NCBI GenBank assembly: GCA_016213675.1 | Contig: JACQZW010000021.1 | Span: forward strand, 62,001-126,000 | Source: Acidobacteriota bacterium | GTDB lineage: Bacteria; Acidobacteriota; Thermoanaerobaculia; Thermoanaerobaculales; Thermoanaerobaculaceae | Length of the DNA: 64,000 nucleotides | Direction of reading: 5' to 3' | Part shown: in pieces, positions 7,632-15,232 of the stretch | How the letters are laid out: each line of letters begins with the position of its first letter | Numbering within the stretch: position 1 is the first letter of the stretch | Made by a program: the position numbers and the translations under genes | Notes under the pieces: model-generated | Databases searched by the model: none | Told to the model about the DNA's origin: nothing | The model's input: the letters and a program-made list of their open reading frames with translations, nothing else

Positions 7632-9440
7632 ATGGACCACATCCGCAACTTCTGCATCATCGCGCACATCGACCACGGCAAGTCGACGCTCGCCGACCGC
7701 CTCATCCAGCGCTGCGGCGCGGTCGAGGCGAGGGATTTCCGCGACCAGATCCTCGACTCCATGGACCTCGAGCGCGAGCGCGGGATCACCATCAAGGCCA
7801 ACAGCGTCACCCTGCCCTACACCGCCTCCGACGGGCGGACGTACGAGCTGAACCTGATCGACACCCCCGGGCACGTCGACTTCTCCCACGAGGTCCGCCG
7901 CTCGCTGATGAGCTGCGAGGGCGCCCTCCTGGTCATCGACGCCTCCCAGGGGGTCGAGGCGCAGACCGTCGCCAACCTCTATCTCGCCATGGAGTTCAAC
8001 CTTCAGGTCGTGCCGGTGATCAACAAGATCGACCTCCCGTCCGCCGACGTCGACCGGGTGATGGAGGAGATCGACCGGGACCTCGCCCTCGACCCGTTCG
8101 AGGCGATCCAGGTCTCGGCGAAGCTCGGCACCGGCATCGACGACCTGCTGGAGGCGATCGTCGCCAAGCTGCCGCCCCCCGACGGCGACCCCGAGAAGCC
8201 GCTGCGGGCGCTGCTCTTCGACGCCCAGTACGACGCCTACCGTGGCGCTGTCCTGCTCGTGCGCCTGCTCGACGGCACCCTGCGCGCAGGCACGCGCGTG
8301 CGCCTCATGCACGCGGGCGCGGAGCACAAGGTCGAGGAGGTCGGCTACCAGCGGCTCAAGCGGGTGCCTGCCTCCGAGCTGTCGGCGGGGGAGGTGGGCT
8401 ACGTGCTCGCCGGGATCAAGACCCTCTCGGGCCTGGCCGTCGGTGACACCCTCACCGAGGCCGAGCGCCCCGCGGCGGAGCCGGTGCCCGGCTACCGCGA
8501 GGCGAAGCCGGTGGTCTTCTCCTCGATCTACCCGATGGAAACCAACGACTACGGGGATCTCACGAAGGCGCTCGAGAAGCTGAAGCTCAACGACACCTCC
8601 CTGATCTACGAGAAGGACAGCTCGGCGGCGCTCGGCTTCGGCTTCCGCTGCGGCTTCCTCGGACTCCTCCACCTCGACGTGATCCAGGAGCGGCTCGAGC
8701 GGGAGTACGACCTCTCGCTGATCCTGTCCGCGCCGTCGGTCCGCTACCGGGTGGTGCTCGACGGCGGCTCCGAGATCTACATCGACAACCCGACCTTCTA
8801 CCCGGACCCGGCCTCGATCAAGGAGGTCTTCGAGCCGTACATCAAGGCGACGATCATGACCCCCGAGCGCTACCTCGGGACCGTGATGGAGCTGTGCCGC
8901 GAGCGGCGCGGGGTGGACACCACCTTCAGCTACCTCGCCGCAGGTCGGATGGAGGTCACGAGCCAGATCCCCCTGGCCGAGGTCCTCTTCGACTTCTACG
9001 ACCGGCTGAAGTCGCTGACCCAGGGCTACGGCTCGTTCGATTACGAAATCCTGGACTATCGCCTCGGCGACACGGTGAAGGTGGACATTCTCGTCAACTC
9101 CGAAAAGGTCGACGCCCTGTCGCAGCTCGTCCACCGCGAGTCCGCCCGCCCGCGCGCCCTGAAGTACTGCGAGCGGCTTGCCAAGACGATCCCCCGCCAG
9201 CAGTTCAAGATCGCCATCCAGGGCGCGATCGGGGGCCAGATCATCGCGCGCACCACCATCAACCCCTACCGCAAGGACGTGACGGCGAAGTGCTACGGGG
9301 GCGACATCACCCGCAAGCGCAAGCTGCTCGAGAAGCAGAAGGAAGGCAAGAAGAAGATGAAGATGGTGGGCTCGGTGGAGATCCCGCAGGCGGCCTTCGT
9401 GGCGGTTCTCCGCACCGAGGACGACGAGGACGAAGGGTAG
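7632..9440 (+). CDS. lepA: LepA (elongation factor 4), ribosome-associated GTPase
   Basis: This 602-residue protein has the full EF4 set. G1 is AHIDHGKST, G3 is DTPGHVDF, G4 is NKID, and SAKLGTGIDDLL is the G5 region. EF-G-like domains II, III and V follow, then the LepA-specific C-terminus rich in Lys/Arg (CYGGDITRKRKLLEKQKEGK). EF4 acts on the ribosome and influences initiation and back-translocation under ionic stress. Length matches the family. The ATG at 7632 follows GAAGGGACC. hemW begins on the last base of its stop codon, a common lepA-hemW pairing. Confidence 0.98.
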   Translation: MDHIRNFCIIAHIDHGKSTLADRLIQRCGAVEARDFRDQILDSMDLERERGITIKANSVTLPYTASDGRTYELNLIDTPGHVDFSHEVRRSLMSCEGALLVIDASQGVEAQTVANLYLAMEFNLQVVPVINKIDLPSADVDRVMEEIDRDLALDPFEAIQVSAKLGTGIDDLLEAIVAKLPPPDGDPEKPLRALLFDAQYDAYRGAVLLVRLLDGTLRAGTRVRLMHAGAEHKVEEVGYQRLKRVPASELSAGEVGYVLAGIKTLSGLAVGDTLTEAERPAAEPVPGYREAKPVVFSSIYPMETNDYGDLTKALEKLKLNDTSLIYEKDSSAALGFGFRCGFLGLLHLDVIQERLEREYDLSLILSAPSVRYRVVLDGGSEIYIDNPTFYPDPASIKEVFEPYIKATIMTPERYLGTVMELCRERRGVDTTFSYLAAGRMEVTSQIPLAEVLFDFYDRLKSLTQGYGSFDYEILDYRLGDTVKVDILVNSEKVDALSQLVHRESARPRALKYCERLAKTIPRQQFKIAIQGAIGGQIIARTTINPYRKDVTAKCYGGDITRKRKLLEKQKEGKKKMKMVGSVEIPQAAFVAVLRTEDDEDEG

Positions 9441-10678
9441 TGTCGCCGCAGCACTCGAGCCAGCCCGGGCTCTACCTCCACATCCCTTTCTGCTCGGCCG
9501 TCTGCCCGTACTGCGACTTCGCGGTGATGCACGCCGCCGAGGCGAAGAGGAAGCGCTTCGTCGAGCACCTCCTCGCCGAGGTGGCCCTCGCGGCCGGGGC
9601 GTGGCGCGACCCCAGGCCCTTCGACACCGTGTACTTCGGCGGGGGCACGCCCTCGCTCCTTCCGCCCGAAGACCTCGGGCGCGTGCTCGACGCTTGCCGC
9701 AGGCACCTCACGCTCGCGAGCCCCGCGCCCTGGGTGTACCTCGAGGCCAACCCCGAGGACGTGACGCCCGACGCCTGCGCCGCGTGGCGTCGTCTCGGGG
9801 TACGAACCCTCTCGCTCGGGGTGCAGTCGTTCTCCGACGACGTCCTCCGCTTCCTCGGTCGCCGCCACACCGGCAACCAGGCGCGGGCCGCCGTCGAGGT
9901 CGCACACGCTGCGGGCTTCGACACCGTCTCGGTCGACCTCATCTTTGGCCTGCCCGGCGAGACCCCGGAGGCCTGGCGGCGCGAGCTCGCGACGGCCGTG
10001 GCCCTGTCACCCGGGCACCTGTCGTGCTACCAGCTCACCATCCACCCGCGCACGCGGTTCGGGGTGGGCGCCGCTCGGGGCGAGCTCACCGAGCTCCCCG
10101 ATGCCGACCAGGCCGAGCTCTTCGACCTCACGCACCGCTTTCTTGGCGAAGCGGGCTGGCCCGCCTACGAGGTCTCCAACTTCGCGAAGAGCCCCGACCA
10201 CGAGTCGCGTCACAACCGCAAGTACTGGGACCACACGCCCTACCTCGGGCTCGGCCCGTCGGCACACTCGTTCGCGGTCGGCGACGCGTCCGTCCGGCCC
10301 CGTGGAGCGGGCGACACTGGGGCAGCGGTGGGCGCCCGCCGCTGGTGGAACGAGGCGCGCATCCCGCGGTGGGAGCGGCGCGTGGCGGCGGGCGAGCGGC
10401 CGGTCGAGGGCGAGGAGCTGCTCGGGCCCCAGGCGCTGGCGACCGAGACGCTGATGCTGGGTCTGCGCACCACGGCCGGGGTCGACCTGGACGATTTCGC
10501 GGCGCGCTACGGGCTCGACCTGCTGGCCACGAACGACGCCCTCGTCGCGAGTCTCGTCGCCGATGGCCGCATGGTTCTGCGCAACGGCCCGGAGGGCCGG
10601 CGGCTGCTGCCGACATCACTCGGGCTGGCCGTCGCGGACGGCCTGGCCGCCACCTTCGACGTTTCCCTCCCGAGCTGA
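9440..10678 (+). CDS. hemW: HemW-like radical SAM protein
   Basis: This 412-residue radical SAM protein carries the cluster motif CSAVCPYC (CxxxCxxC) right after LYLHIPF, as in HemW/HemN. It also has the GGGTPSLL loop and the SLGVQSFSDDVLRFLGR segment, and a C-terminal HemW-type winged domain that starts around LMLGLRT. HemW is a heme chaperone, often misannotated as coproporphyrinogen III dehydrogenase. The GTG at 9440 overlaps the lepA stop (TAGTG), which implies translational coupling. The extra N-terminal CxxC residue of true HemN is absent in the motif, which favours HemW. Confidence 0.92.
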   Translation: MSPQHSSQPGLYLHIPFCSAVCPYCDFAVMHAAEAKRKRFVEHLLAEVALAAGAWRDPRPFDTVYFGGGTPSLLPPEDLGRVLDACRRHLTLASPAPWVYLEANPEDVTPDACAAWRRLGVRTLSLGVQSFSDDVLRFLGRRHTGNQARAAVEVAHAAGFDTVSVDLIFGLPGETPEAWRRELATAVALSPGHLSCYQLTIHPRTRFGVGAARGELTELPDADQAELFDLTHRFLGEAGWPAYEVSNFAKSPDHESRHNRKYWDHTPYLGLGPSAHSFAVGDASVRPRGAGDTGAAVGARRWWNEARIPRWERRVAAGERPVEGEELLGPQALATETLMLGLRTTAGVDLDDFAARYGLDLLATNDALVASLVADGRMVLRNGPEGRRLLPTSLGLAVADGLAATFDVSLPS

Positions 10679-10716
10679 ACCGGTTACGCCTGAGCCTTTT
10701 GCAGAACCCGTGATGC

Positions 10717-10807
10717 GACGAGATTCTTCGCTTCGCTCAGAATGACAACGTGTTCGTTGACAAGGAGTAAGGGCTTGTCACCCTGAGCGCAGCGAAGGGT
10801 CTCGTCG
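10717..10807. repeat. Large imperfect palindrome, copy 1 (partner at 15024-15116)
   Basis: The left arm (10717-10748) begins GACGAGATTC and contains CTTCGCTCAGAATGACA. The right arm (10776-10807) reads TGTCACCCTGAGCGCAGCGA and ends GGTCTCGTC. The arms are imperfect reverse complements around a 27-base loop, giving a long hairpin. A nearly identical copy, loop included, lies at 15024-15116. This is a REP/MITE-like intergenic element. Confidence 0.85.
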
Positions 10808-10938
10808 AGTTTTGCAAGAGGCTCGCCTGATAGGAAGAGCTGCCGGCCCCAGGCCCGACCCCTCGACTGCCAGTCAAGTCATCAGAGGGACTACGTCTCA
10901 CCAGCCTGTCCACAATTCCGTCCACATTCGGGTGACCC

Positions 10939-10992
10939 ATCCGGCCCCCTCGGCTCCGGACGGCAGCTCTCCAGCCCGCGTCGTGCCCCCAG
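10939..10992. repeat. Dispersed repeat, copy 2 (partner at 7279-7332)
   Basis: This is the second copy of the element that starts CCGGCCCCCTCGGCTCCGGA. It is followed by CTTGGTCGACCCTGCAGATCCCACCA, which again resembles a degenerate T-arm and CCA end, then by a GGGCGGGG palindrome. Confidence 0.7.
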
Positions 10993-11010
10993 CCGCCCTT
11001 GGTCGACCCT

Positions 11011-11320
11011 GCAGATCCCACCAAGGGCGGGGACGAGCCCCGCCCCTACGGTGCGCCGCCGCGGGCGGCGGCGCCACGGCATGCAGCCGTCGTTCGTAGC
11101 GGCCGGCCGTGGCCGGCCGTGGTCGGACACGCAGGTGCGGCGGGTGCGAGGCCGGCCGCCCACGGGCGGCCGCTACACGGTCCACGGCATTCGGCGATCG
11201 CGCGTGGTCGGGTGGTCGGTTGTCGTAGGGGCGGCCCTTGCGGCCGCCCTTGCCCCGACCCGGCACGCCGCGACCTGTCTCTGTGCAGCGCGCGCTCCGC
11301 GCGTGCTTGCCTCAAGTTCG
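11011..11320. repeat. Intergenic block of GC-palindrome repeats
   Basis: No gene is visible. The block strings together AAGGGCGGGGACGAGCCCC-GCCCCTACG, several GGCCGGCCGTGGCC units, GTAGGGGCGGCCCTTGCGGC and CTGTGCAGCGCGCGCTCC. Related text recurs at 12984-13013, 38569-38700 and 36793-36873. These look like copies of two short palindromic families rather than one element. Confidence 0.6.
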
Positions 11321-11325
11321 CTACG

Positions 11326-12249
11326 TCACCGCGTCGTCGACCACGGCCCACCTGCGGGCCACGTCCCTTCGCTCTCCTGGTTTCGGCTCAGGTCCCCAAG
11401 AATCGGCAGCAAGAACGTGCCGAGCAGTCGGACGAACTCGTCCGCAGGGACCTCGGGTAAACCAAGTCCCGCGCGCCGTGCGAAGGCCCGTACCTGGGCC
11501 GGGCGCGACGGGTTCTCCCAGTACGCGGCGGTCAGCGCGATCGGTGGCTCGCTCGGGACGGGCGTACGGCGCCGTGCAAAGGTCCTCCGGATTGCCTCGG
11601 TCAGCGTCGGTCGGTCGAACTCGAAGCGGGTGGCCAGAAAATGGAGGTCGAAGAAGTCCTTGATGCGGCTGTTGCGGTCACCGAGAACCACTGCTGCTTC
11701 GAGCTTCTCCGCGACCACCGCCTCGCGCGGATATGCGAGGACGTCGGGTGCCGGAAACTCGAGCAGGGCCGGGTACGCGCACGACTGCGGCGCGGGCCAC
11801 ACCGCATCGCCGAGCCCGAGGTCGATTTGCAGCTTCAGGCGGGCCGTTCCGCAACGCGCCGGGAGCGTCGCTCGCGTGCCGGCGTATTCCTCCTCGGCGC
11901 GAATCGCCTCGACGCGTACTGCTGCGGCCTCGAAGATGACAGCGTCGGGCTCGACCGGTGTGGAACAAATCGTCCCGAGGTCGTCACGGATCGCCTCGAA
12001 GGAGCCATCGCCCCGGCGAAGCAGATCGAGGTCGCGTGTCGCGCGGTAGGGTTGTTCCGACCACAGGCGCAGGAGCATCGCGCCCTTGAGCACGAAGCGA
12101 TCCCGGACCCCGGAAGCACCGAGGCGGTAGAGGAGGCGCTCGAAGCAGTAGCTCGTCAGCAGGGTCTGGTAGTCCGAGCCGGTCTGCTTGGCACGAGTCA
12201 GCAGGCGCGCCGTGACGGAGGCGGCAAGGTTGACCTTCTTCTCGGTCAT
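11326..12249 (-). CDS. abiEii: AbiEii nucleotidyltransferase toxin
   Basis: This 307-residue DUF1814 nucleotidyltransferase is the toxin of type IV AbiE abortive-infection/toxin-antitoxin systems. Visible features are FVLKGAMLLRLW (the GSx10DxD-like fold start), RATRDLDLL with the catalytic Asp pair, and the conserved VAEKLEA and RIKDFFDLHFL stretches. AbiEii-type enzymes transfer nucleotides to targets such as tRNA and stop growth during phage infection. Its ATG overlaps the stop of the antitoxin gene by four bases (12246-12249), the standard AbiE arrangement. The C-terminus runs to the edge of the repeat block, so the last residues may be altered, but the core is intact. Confidence 0.9.
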   Translation of the reverse strand: MTEKKVNLAASVTARLLTRAKQTGSDYQTLLTSYCFERLLYRLGASGVRDRFVLKGAMLLRLWSEQPYRATRDLDLLRRGDGSFEAIRDDLGTICSTPVEPDAVIFEAAAVRVEAIRAEEEYAGTRATLPARCGTARLKLQIDLGLGDAVWPAPQSCAYPALLEFPAPDVLAYPREAVVAEKLEAAVVLGDRNSRIKDFFDLHFLATRFEFDRPTLTEAIRRTFARRRTPVPSEPPIALTAAYWENPSRPAQVRAFARRAGLGLPEVPADEFVRLLGTFLLPILGDLSRNQESEGTWPAGGPWSTTR

Positions 12250-12854
12250 GCCGTCGCGTCCAGGTAGGGTTGCATGACGCGCGACACTCGGCAGACGCGG
12301 GCGAAGCGAGCCAGCTCGGATGCGCCTCCCCGATGGCGTCTGCCGAAGTCGCGCAGGGCTTCGACCGCCACGTCGATGCCCACCTTGTTACGGTACTTGA
12401 AACAGTCCGCGACTGTCTTCGCGGCTGAGTACACACGAACCTCGACGCCCTCCACAAGATGAGCCTCAACACCCTCGGTAAGGGCCGCTCCGGAGAAGCG
12501 GGCGACCCGCAGCCGCGGATAGTCGAGGCGCGGCTTCCTGGCCTTTTCGGGCAGCGCGATCCAGACCTCCGCGGGGTTCTGTGTCGTCAGCTCGTGAAAA
12601 CGCAGGGCGGTGAGCAGACAGAAGACGCCGCCCGGGACCCGTTTGGCGACCTGCGCAAGTGCGTGCCCTGCCGTGAGCTGATGCCTCGTCGCAACGTAGA
12701 TTCCCCGCGCTTGGCGCTCCACCAGTCCCTTCCGGACGAGGCGATAGAGCCCTCCCCGTGGGATCCCGAGCCGTTCGAGGTCGACCGGCCGGACGACGCC
12801 AAGTCGTCGAATGACCCGGAGGATCGCCTGCGTGTTGTCTTGCGGGGCGGCCAT
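12246..12854 (-). CDS. abiEi: AbiEi antitoxin (winged-helix autoregulator)
   Basis: This 202-residue AbiEi-family antitoxin has an N-terminal winged helix (about 10-60; GIPRGGLYRLVRKGLVER, then ARGIYVA). The conserved C-terminal domain contains VYSAAKTVADCFKYRNKVG and AVEALRDF. AbiEi neutralises AbiEii and represses its own promoter. I chose the ATG at 12854; an in-frame ATG at 12866 would add MQLV. The start region TTTTGTATCATGCAACTTGTCATG is unusually AT-rich and may hold promoter or operator bases. It is the first gene of the two-gene unit. Confidence 0.88.
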   Translation of the reverse strand: MAAPQDNTQAILRVIRRLGVVRPVDLERLGIPRGGLYRLVRKGLVERQARGIYVATRHQLTAGHALAQVAKRVPGGVFCLLTALRFHELTTQNPAEVWIALPEKARKPRLDYPRLRVARFSGAALTEGVEAHLVEGVEVRVYSAAKTVADCFKYRNKVGIDVAVEALRDFGRRHRGGASELARFARVCRVSRVMQPYLDATA

Positions 12855-12866
12855 GACAAGTTGCAT

Positions 12867-13105
12867 GATACAAAACGTCGGTAGTTGTGCGCAAGTCCCG
12901 ACGTTCTGAATGCGCCGAAGGAGCCTCTCGTGGCGACGGCGCGCCCGGCCGCCCTTGCCCTGATCGAGCACGCCGCCGCCAGGTCTTTCGTAGGGGCAGT
13001 CCTTGCGGCCGCTCTCTCCCGTGTACCCGCTCTGCACCCCGTGGCGCGGCCGCCCCCGGCCGCGCCCGACGATCGCGCCCGGGGGTCGGCATCGGCCTTG
13101 CTCGT
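12867..13105. repeat. Intergenic stretch with repeat text between abiEi and exported protein
   Basis: This gap separates the divergent abiE unit and the next gene. The part at 12984-13013 (CGTAGGGGCAGTCCTTGCGG) matches the GTAGGGGCGGCCCTTGCGGC family at 11226 and 38620. The first 35 bases must hold the abiE promoter. No gene is visible. Confidence 0.5.
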
Positions 13106-14137
13106 GTGCTCGGCGTGGCCGTCGTCCGCTTCTGCCGGATCGCCGCCGCGCTGGCGGTCGTGATCGCGCTCCCGGGCGCGTCCCGGGCTGCCGTGAGGGC
13201 CTCGGAGCTGCCGCTCCCGGCCTCGCCGCGTGCCGTTTCGACACCCCTCGCGGCCGCCACCCCGGCACCCACCGCGACGCCGCCTCCGCGTGAGCCGTCC
13301 GCGCCGCCGGAGGAGGGGACGGACCCCACAGCGCCGGCGCCGACACCCGCGCCGCGCCTCGTGCTCGACCTCGAAGGGGCGGGCACCAAACCGCAGCAGC
13401 CGCGGCTGGTCGAGCTGCAGGCCCCCGGTGGCCGGGTGGCGCCGTCGGTCGAGGAGCGGCTGATCGCCGCCGAGCAGGAACGCGCGAGGTGGGGCGGCGA
13501 CCCGAACGGCGGGCCGGGCGGCGGGGTGCTGATGTTCTCGGTGAGCGAGATCGCGCGCCGCCTCGTCGCCGCTCGCCGCGAGGCGCGTAAGCGGGCCGCC
13601 CTGCCCCCCGGCGTGGGGCCCGCGAACCTGCGGAGCCTCGAGGTCGCCGTCATCGACCGCGGCGGCCCGGCGCCCCCCGAGGTGGTGAGCGCCCTCGCGA
13701 TGGTCAAGGGCTTCGTCATGGACGTGGTCACCGGCGCCTGCACCCCGGCCGGGCGGTGCGTCCTCGAGGGCTTCCCGCCGGCGGCCGACGCGGTGCTGTT
13801 GCGCGCGCACGGCGCGGCGCTCGTCCGGGTCGCCGAAGGTGACCGGTCGGTCCAGGCGAGGATGTGCCCGGCGGCCACCCTGGTCCTCCACGGCGCGGAC
13901 GGCGTCCGCCTGCGGGTGCGGACGGCCGACGGCCTCGCAGTCCCCATCCACCCGGCCGCCAACCCGACCCGCCGCGAGTGGCTCGCCACCCCGGGCGCCG
14001 TCCCGCTGGTCCTGCCCGCCGGCCGCTACACCATCGAGGTGGCGCGCCCCGCCGGCCCCGCCGAAACCCACACGGTGGACCTCGCTCCGGAGCAGACCGT
14101 GGTCTTCAGGGTCCCTGGCGTGCCCAAGGGCGAGTAG
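13106..14137 (+). CDS. Exported Pro-rich protein of unknown function
   Basis: This 343-residue hypothetical protein has a signal peptide (FCRIAAALAVVIALPGASRA) and then a long Pro/Ala/Thr-rich linker (about 35-85) of the kind found in periplasmic or surface proteins. The C-terminal half reads as two small beta-rich domains, one near LRSLEVAVIDRGG and one near ATLVLHGADGVRLRVRTADG. The last resembles a carboxypeptidase-regulatory-like or PEGA-type fold (LPAGRYTIEVARP). The start is uncertain: GTG at 13106 or 13115. The frame is open further upstream, but that part is repeat DNA. A 97-base internal piece (13940-14036) is duplicated at 14928-15024. No family is recognised. Confidence 0.6.
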   Translation: MLGVAVVRFCRIAAALAVVIALPGASRAAVRASELPLPASPRAVSTPLAAATPAPTATPPPREPSAPPEEGTDPTAPAPTPAPRLVLDLEGAGTKPQQPRLVELQAPGGRVAPSVEERLIAAEQERARWGGDPNGGPGGGVLMFSVSEIARRLVAARREARKRAALPPGVGPANLRSLEVAVIDRGGPAPPEVVSALAMVKGFVMDVVTGACTPAGRCVLEGFPPAADAVLLRAHGAALVRVAEGDRSVQARMCPAATLVLHGADGVRLRVRTADGLAVPIHPAANPTRREWLATPGAVPLVLPAGRYTIEVARPAGPAETHTVDLAPEQTVVFRVPGVPKGE

Positions 14138-14149
14138 GTCGGCGGGGGC

Positions 14150-14338
14150 TCACTGGCGAATCGACTCGACGCCCTGCAGCGCAACGTGAGCAGGCCACAG
14201 GCCGGCGTCGTTGGCTCCGCCGGCGGCCACGCTCGCTCCCATCCACGCCTCGTCGCCCAGGAAGCCCCCTTCCACGTTGTTGACCATGCCCTCGCCACGT
14301 GCATACTGCCCCAACGTGAAAGTGGGAATCCCCAACCC
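14150..14338 (-). pseudogene. Orphan C-terminal protein fragment, unidentified
   Basis: On the minus strand 62 codons read like real protein, with balanced composition: GLGIPTFTLGQYARGEGMV near the start, FLGDEAWMGAS in the middle and LQGVESIRQ before the stop. Upstream of about 14338 the frame continues as antisense of a plus-strand gene. I read it as the truncated tail of a lost gene. I do not recognise the family. Chance open frame is the alternative. Confidence 0.3.
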
Positions 14339-14395
14339 GTGCTCGGCATCCCGGCCCTGCGCGAGATGTGGCGGCCGGCGCGCGAAGGAGGAGTG

Positions 14396-14803
14396 ATGAA
14401 GAAGCTGCTGCTCGCCCTGGTGGTGATCGGCATCGTGGTCTACTTCGGCAAGGGCAAGATCGACGAGTACTTCGGCAAGGACCAGCCGGTCGGCATCGCG
14501 CGGACGCGCGTCGCCGCGATGCTCAAGTGCATGGCGGAGCAGCCGCCCGACGAGCAGAGGGCGGTTTCGTGGTGGGGCGAGGGCGTCCCGATGCTCGATT
14601 TCGAGGGCCTGCGGCGCTACGACACGGCGTTCGGCCGCTTCTGGAAGGCGTCCGGCCTGGCGCAGGGCGGCGGCTGGAAGGTCGAGGGCGCCGTGCTCGG
14701 CGCGGACCACGGCGGGGTCCTCGTCACCGTTGGCAACGGTCAGAATCGCATCACGCTCAGGGTGGCGACGCGGGTTCCGATCGAGGTCGCCGGCACGACC
14801 TGA
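14396..14803 (+). CDS. Small single-pass membrane-anchored protein, hypothetical
   Basis: This 135-residue protein starts with a basic N-terminus and one membrane helix or uncleaved signal (LLLALVVIGIVVYF). A soluble domain follows with KVEGAVLGADHGGVLVTV strands towards the end. The ATG at 14396 has a strong AAGGAGGAG site. It follows the exported protein on the same strand after 258 bases that hold an antisense remnant. The family is not recognised. It ends right where a row of gene fragments and repeats begins. Confidence 0.6.
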   Translation: MKKLLLALVVIGIVVYFGKGKIDEYFGKDQPVGIARTRVAAMLKCMAEQPPDEQRAVSWWGEGVPMLDFEGLRRYDTAFGRFWKASGLAQGGGWKVEGAVLGADHGGVLVTVGNGQNRITLRVATRVPIEVAGTT

Positions 14804-14818
14804 CCCGGTCGCGCGTCG

Positions 14819-14926
14819 CCCGGGCGCACCGGAGGGCAACTCGGCCTCGATCTCGAGGGTTACCCTGACCGTTGCGCCCACAAGCCCCGATAGGTGGGCG
14901 ATGACCTCCTCGGCGATTCGCCCCGC
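14819..14926 (-). pseudogene. Remnant of DUF499-type ATPase C-terminus
   Basis: Thirty-six codons on the minus strand (AGRIAEEVIAHLSGLVGATV, then a VTLEIEAELPSGAP strand) match my recollection of the near-C-terminal motif of large DUF499-family ATPases. These are often found with DUF1156 methylases in defence cassettes. Resemblance stops abruptly at both ends. On the upstream side it meets the duplicated fragment at 14928; on the other side it meets unrelated sequence near a neighbouring stop codon. It cannot be functional. Identification is by eye and moderate. Confidence 0.45.
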
Positions 14927-14927
14927 G

Positions 14928-15024
14928 GTCCCCATCCACCCGGCCGCCAACCCGGCCCGCCGCGAGTGGCTCGCCACCCCGGGCGCCGTCCCGCTGGTCC
15001 TGCCGGCCGGCCGCTACACCGTCG
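14928..15024 (+). repeat. Duplicated fragment of the exported-protein gene (copy of 13940-14036)
   Basis: Ninety-seven bases repeat 13940-14036 with about three substitutions at a constant offset of 988 bases. The original encodes VPIHPAANPTRREWLATPG and LPAGRYTI within the exported protein. Here it has no start or stop of its own and joins the palindrome at 15024 without a gap. Confidence 0.9.
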
Positions 15025-15131
15025 ACGAGATTCCTCGCTTCGCTCAGAATGACAACGTGTTCGTAGACAAGGAGTAATGGCTTGTCACCCTGAGCGCAGC
15101 GAAGGGTCTCGTCGAGTCTTGCAAGAAGCTC
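15024..15131. repeat. Large imperfect palindrome, copy 2 (partner at 10717-10807)
   Basis: This second copy of the hairpin element starts GACGAGATTC and ends GGTCTCGTCGAG; shared sequence continues as GTCTTGCAAGAAGCTC to about 15131. The loop ACGTGTTCGTAGACAAGGAG differs from copy 1 by one base. It separates the duplicated gene fragment from a helicase remnant. Confidence 0.85.
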
Positions 15132-15229
15132 CCTTGACATACTCGGGCGGCCCCTGCGGCTGCCCGTCGAAGAGCTCGGTGATCGACGCGGCCGCTCGAG
15201 CCGGAAGCCCTCCTTGGGGTCGAACTGCA
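15127..15229 (-). pseudogene. Remnant of type III Res-type helicase N-terminus, frameshifted
   Basis: Just past the rhuM stop the minus strand reads LKLQFDPKEGFRLE and then, after a frame change near 15195, ASITELFDGQPQGPPEYVK. Together these resemble the start of type III restriction Res subunits and related helicases (KLxFDxNxxFQLxAIxAVxDLFxGQP). An ATG at the start seems to have become CTG. The piece is cut by the palindrome at 15131. It suggests rhuM once led an operon with a helicase or restriction gene. Confidence 0.45.
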
Positions 15230-15232
15230 GCT

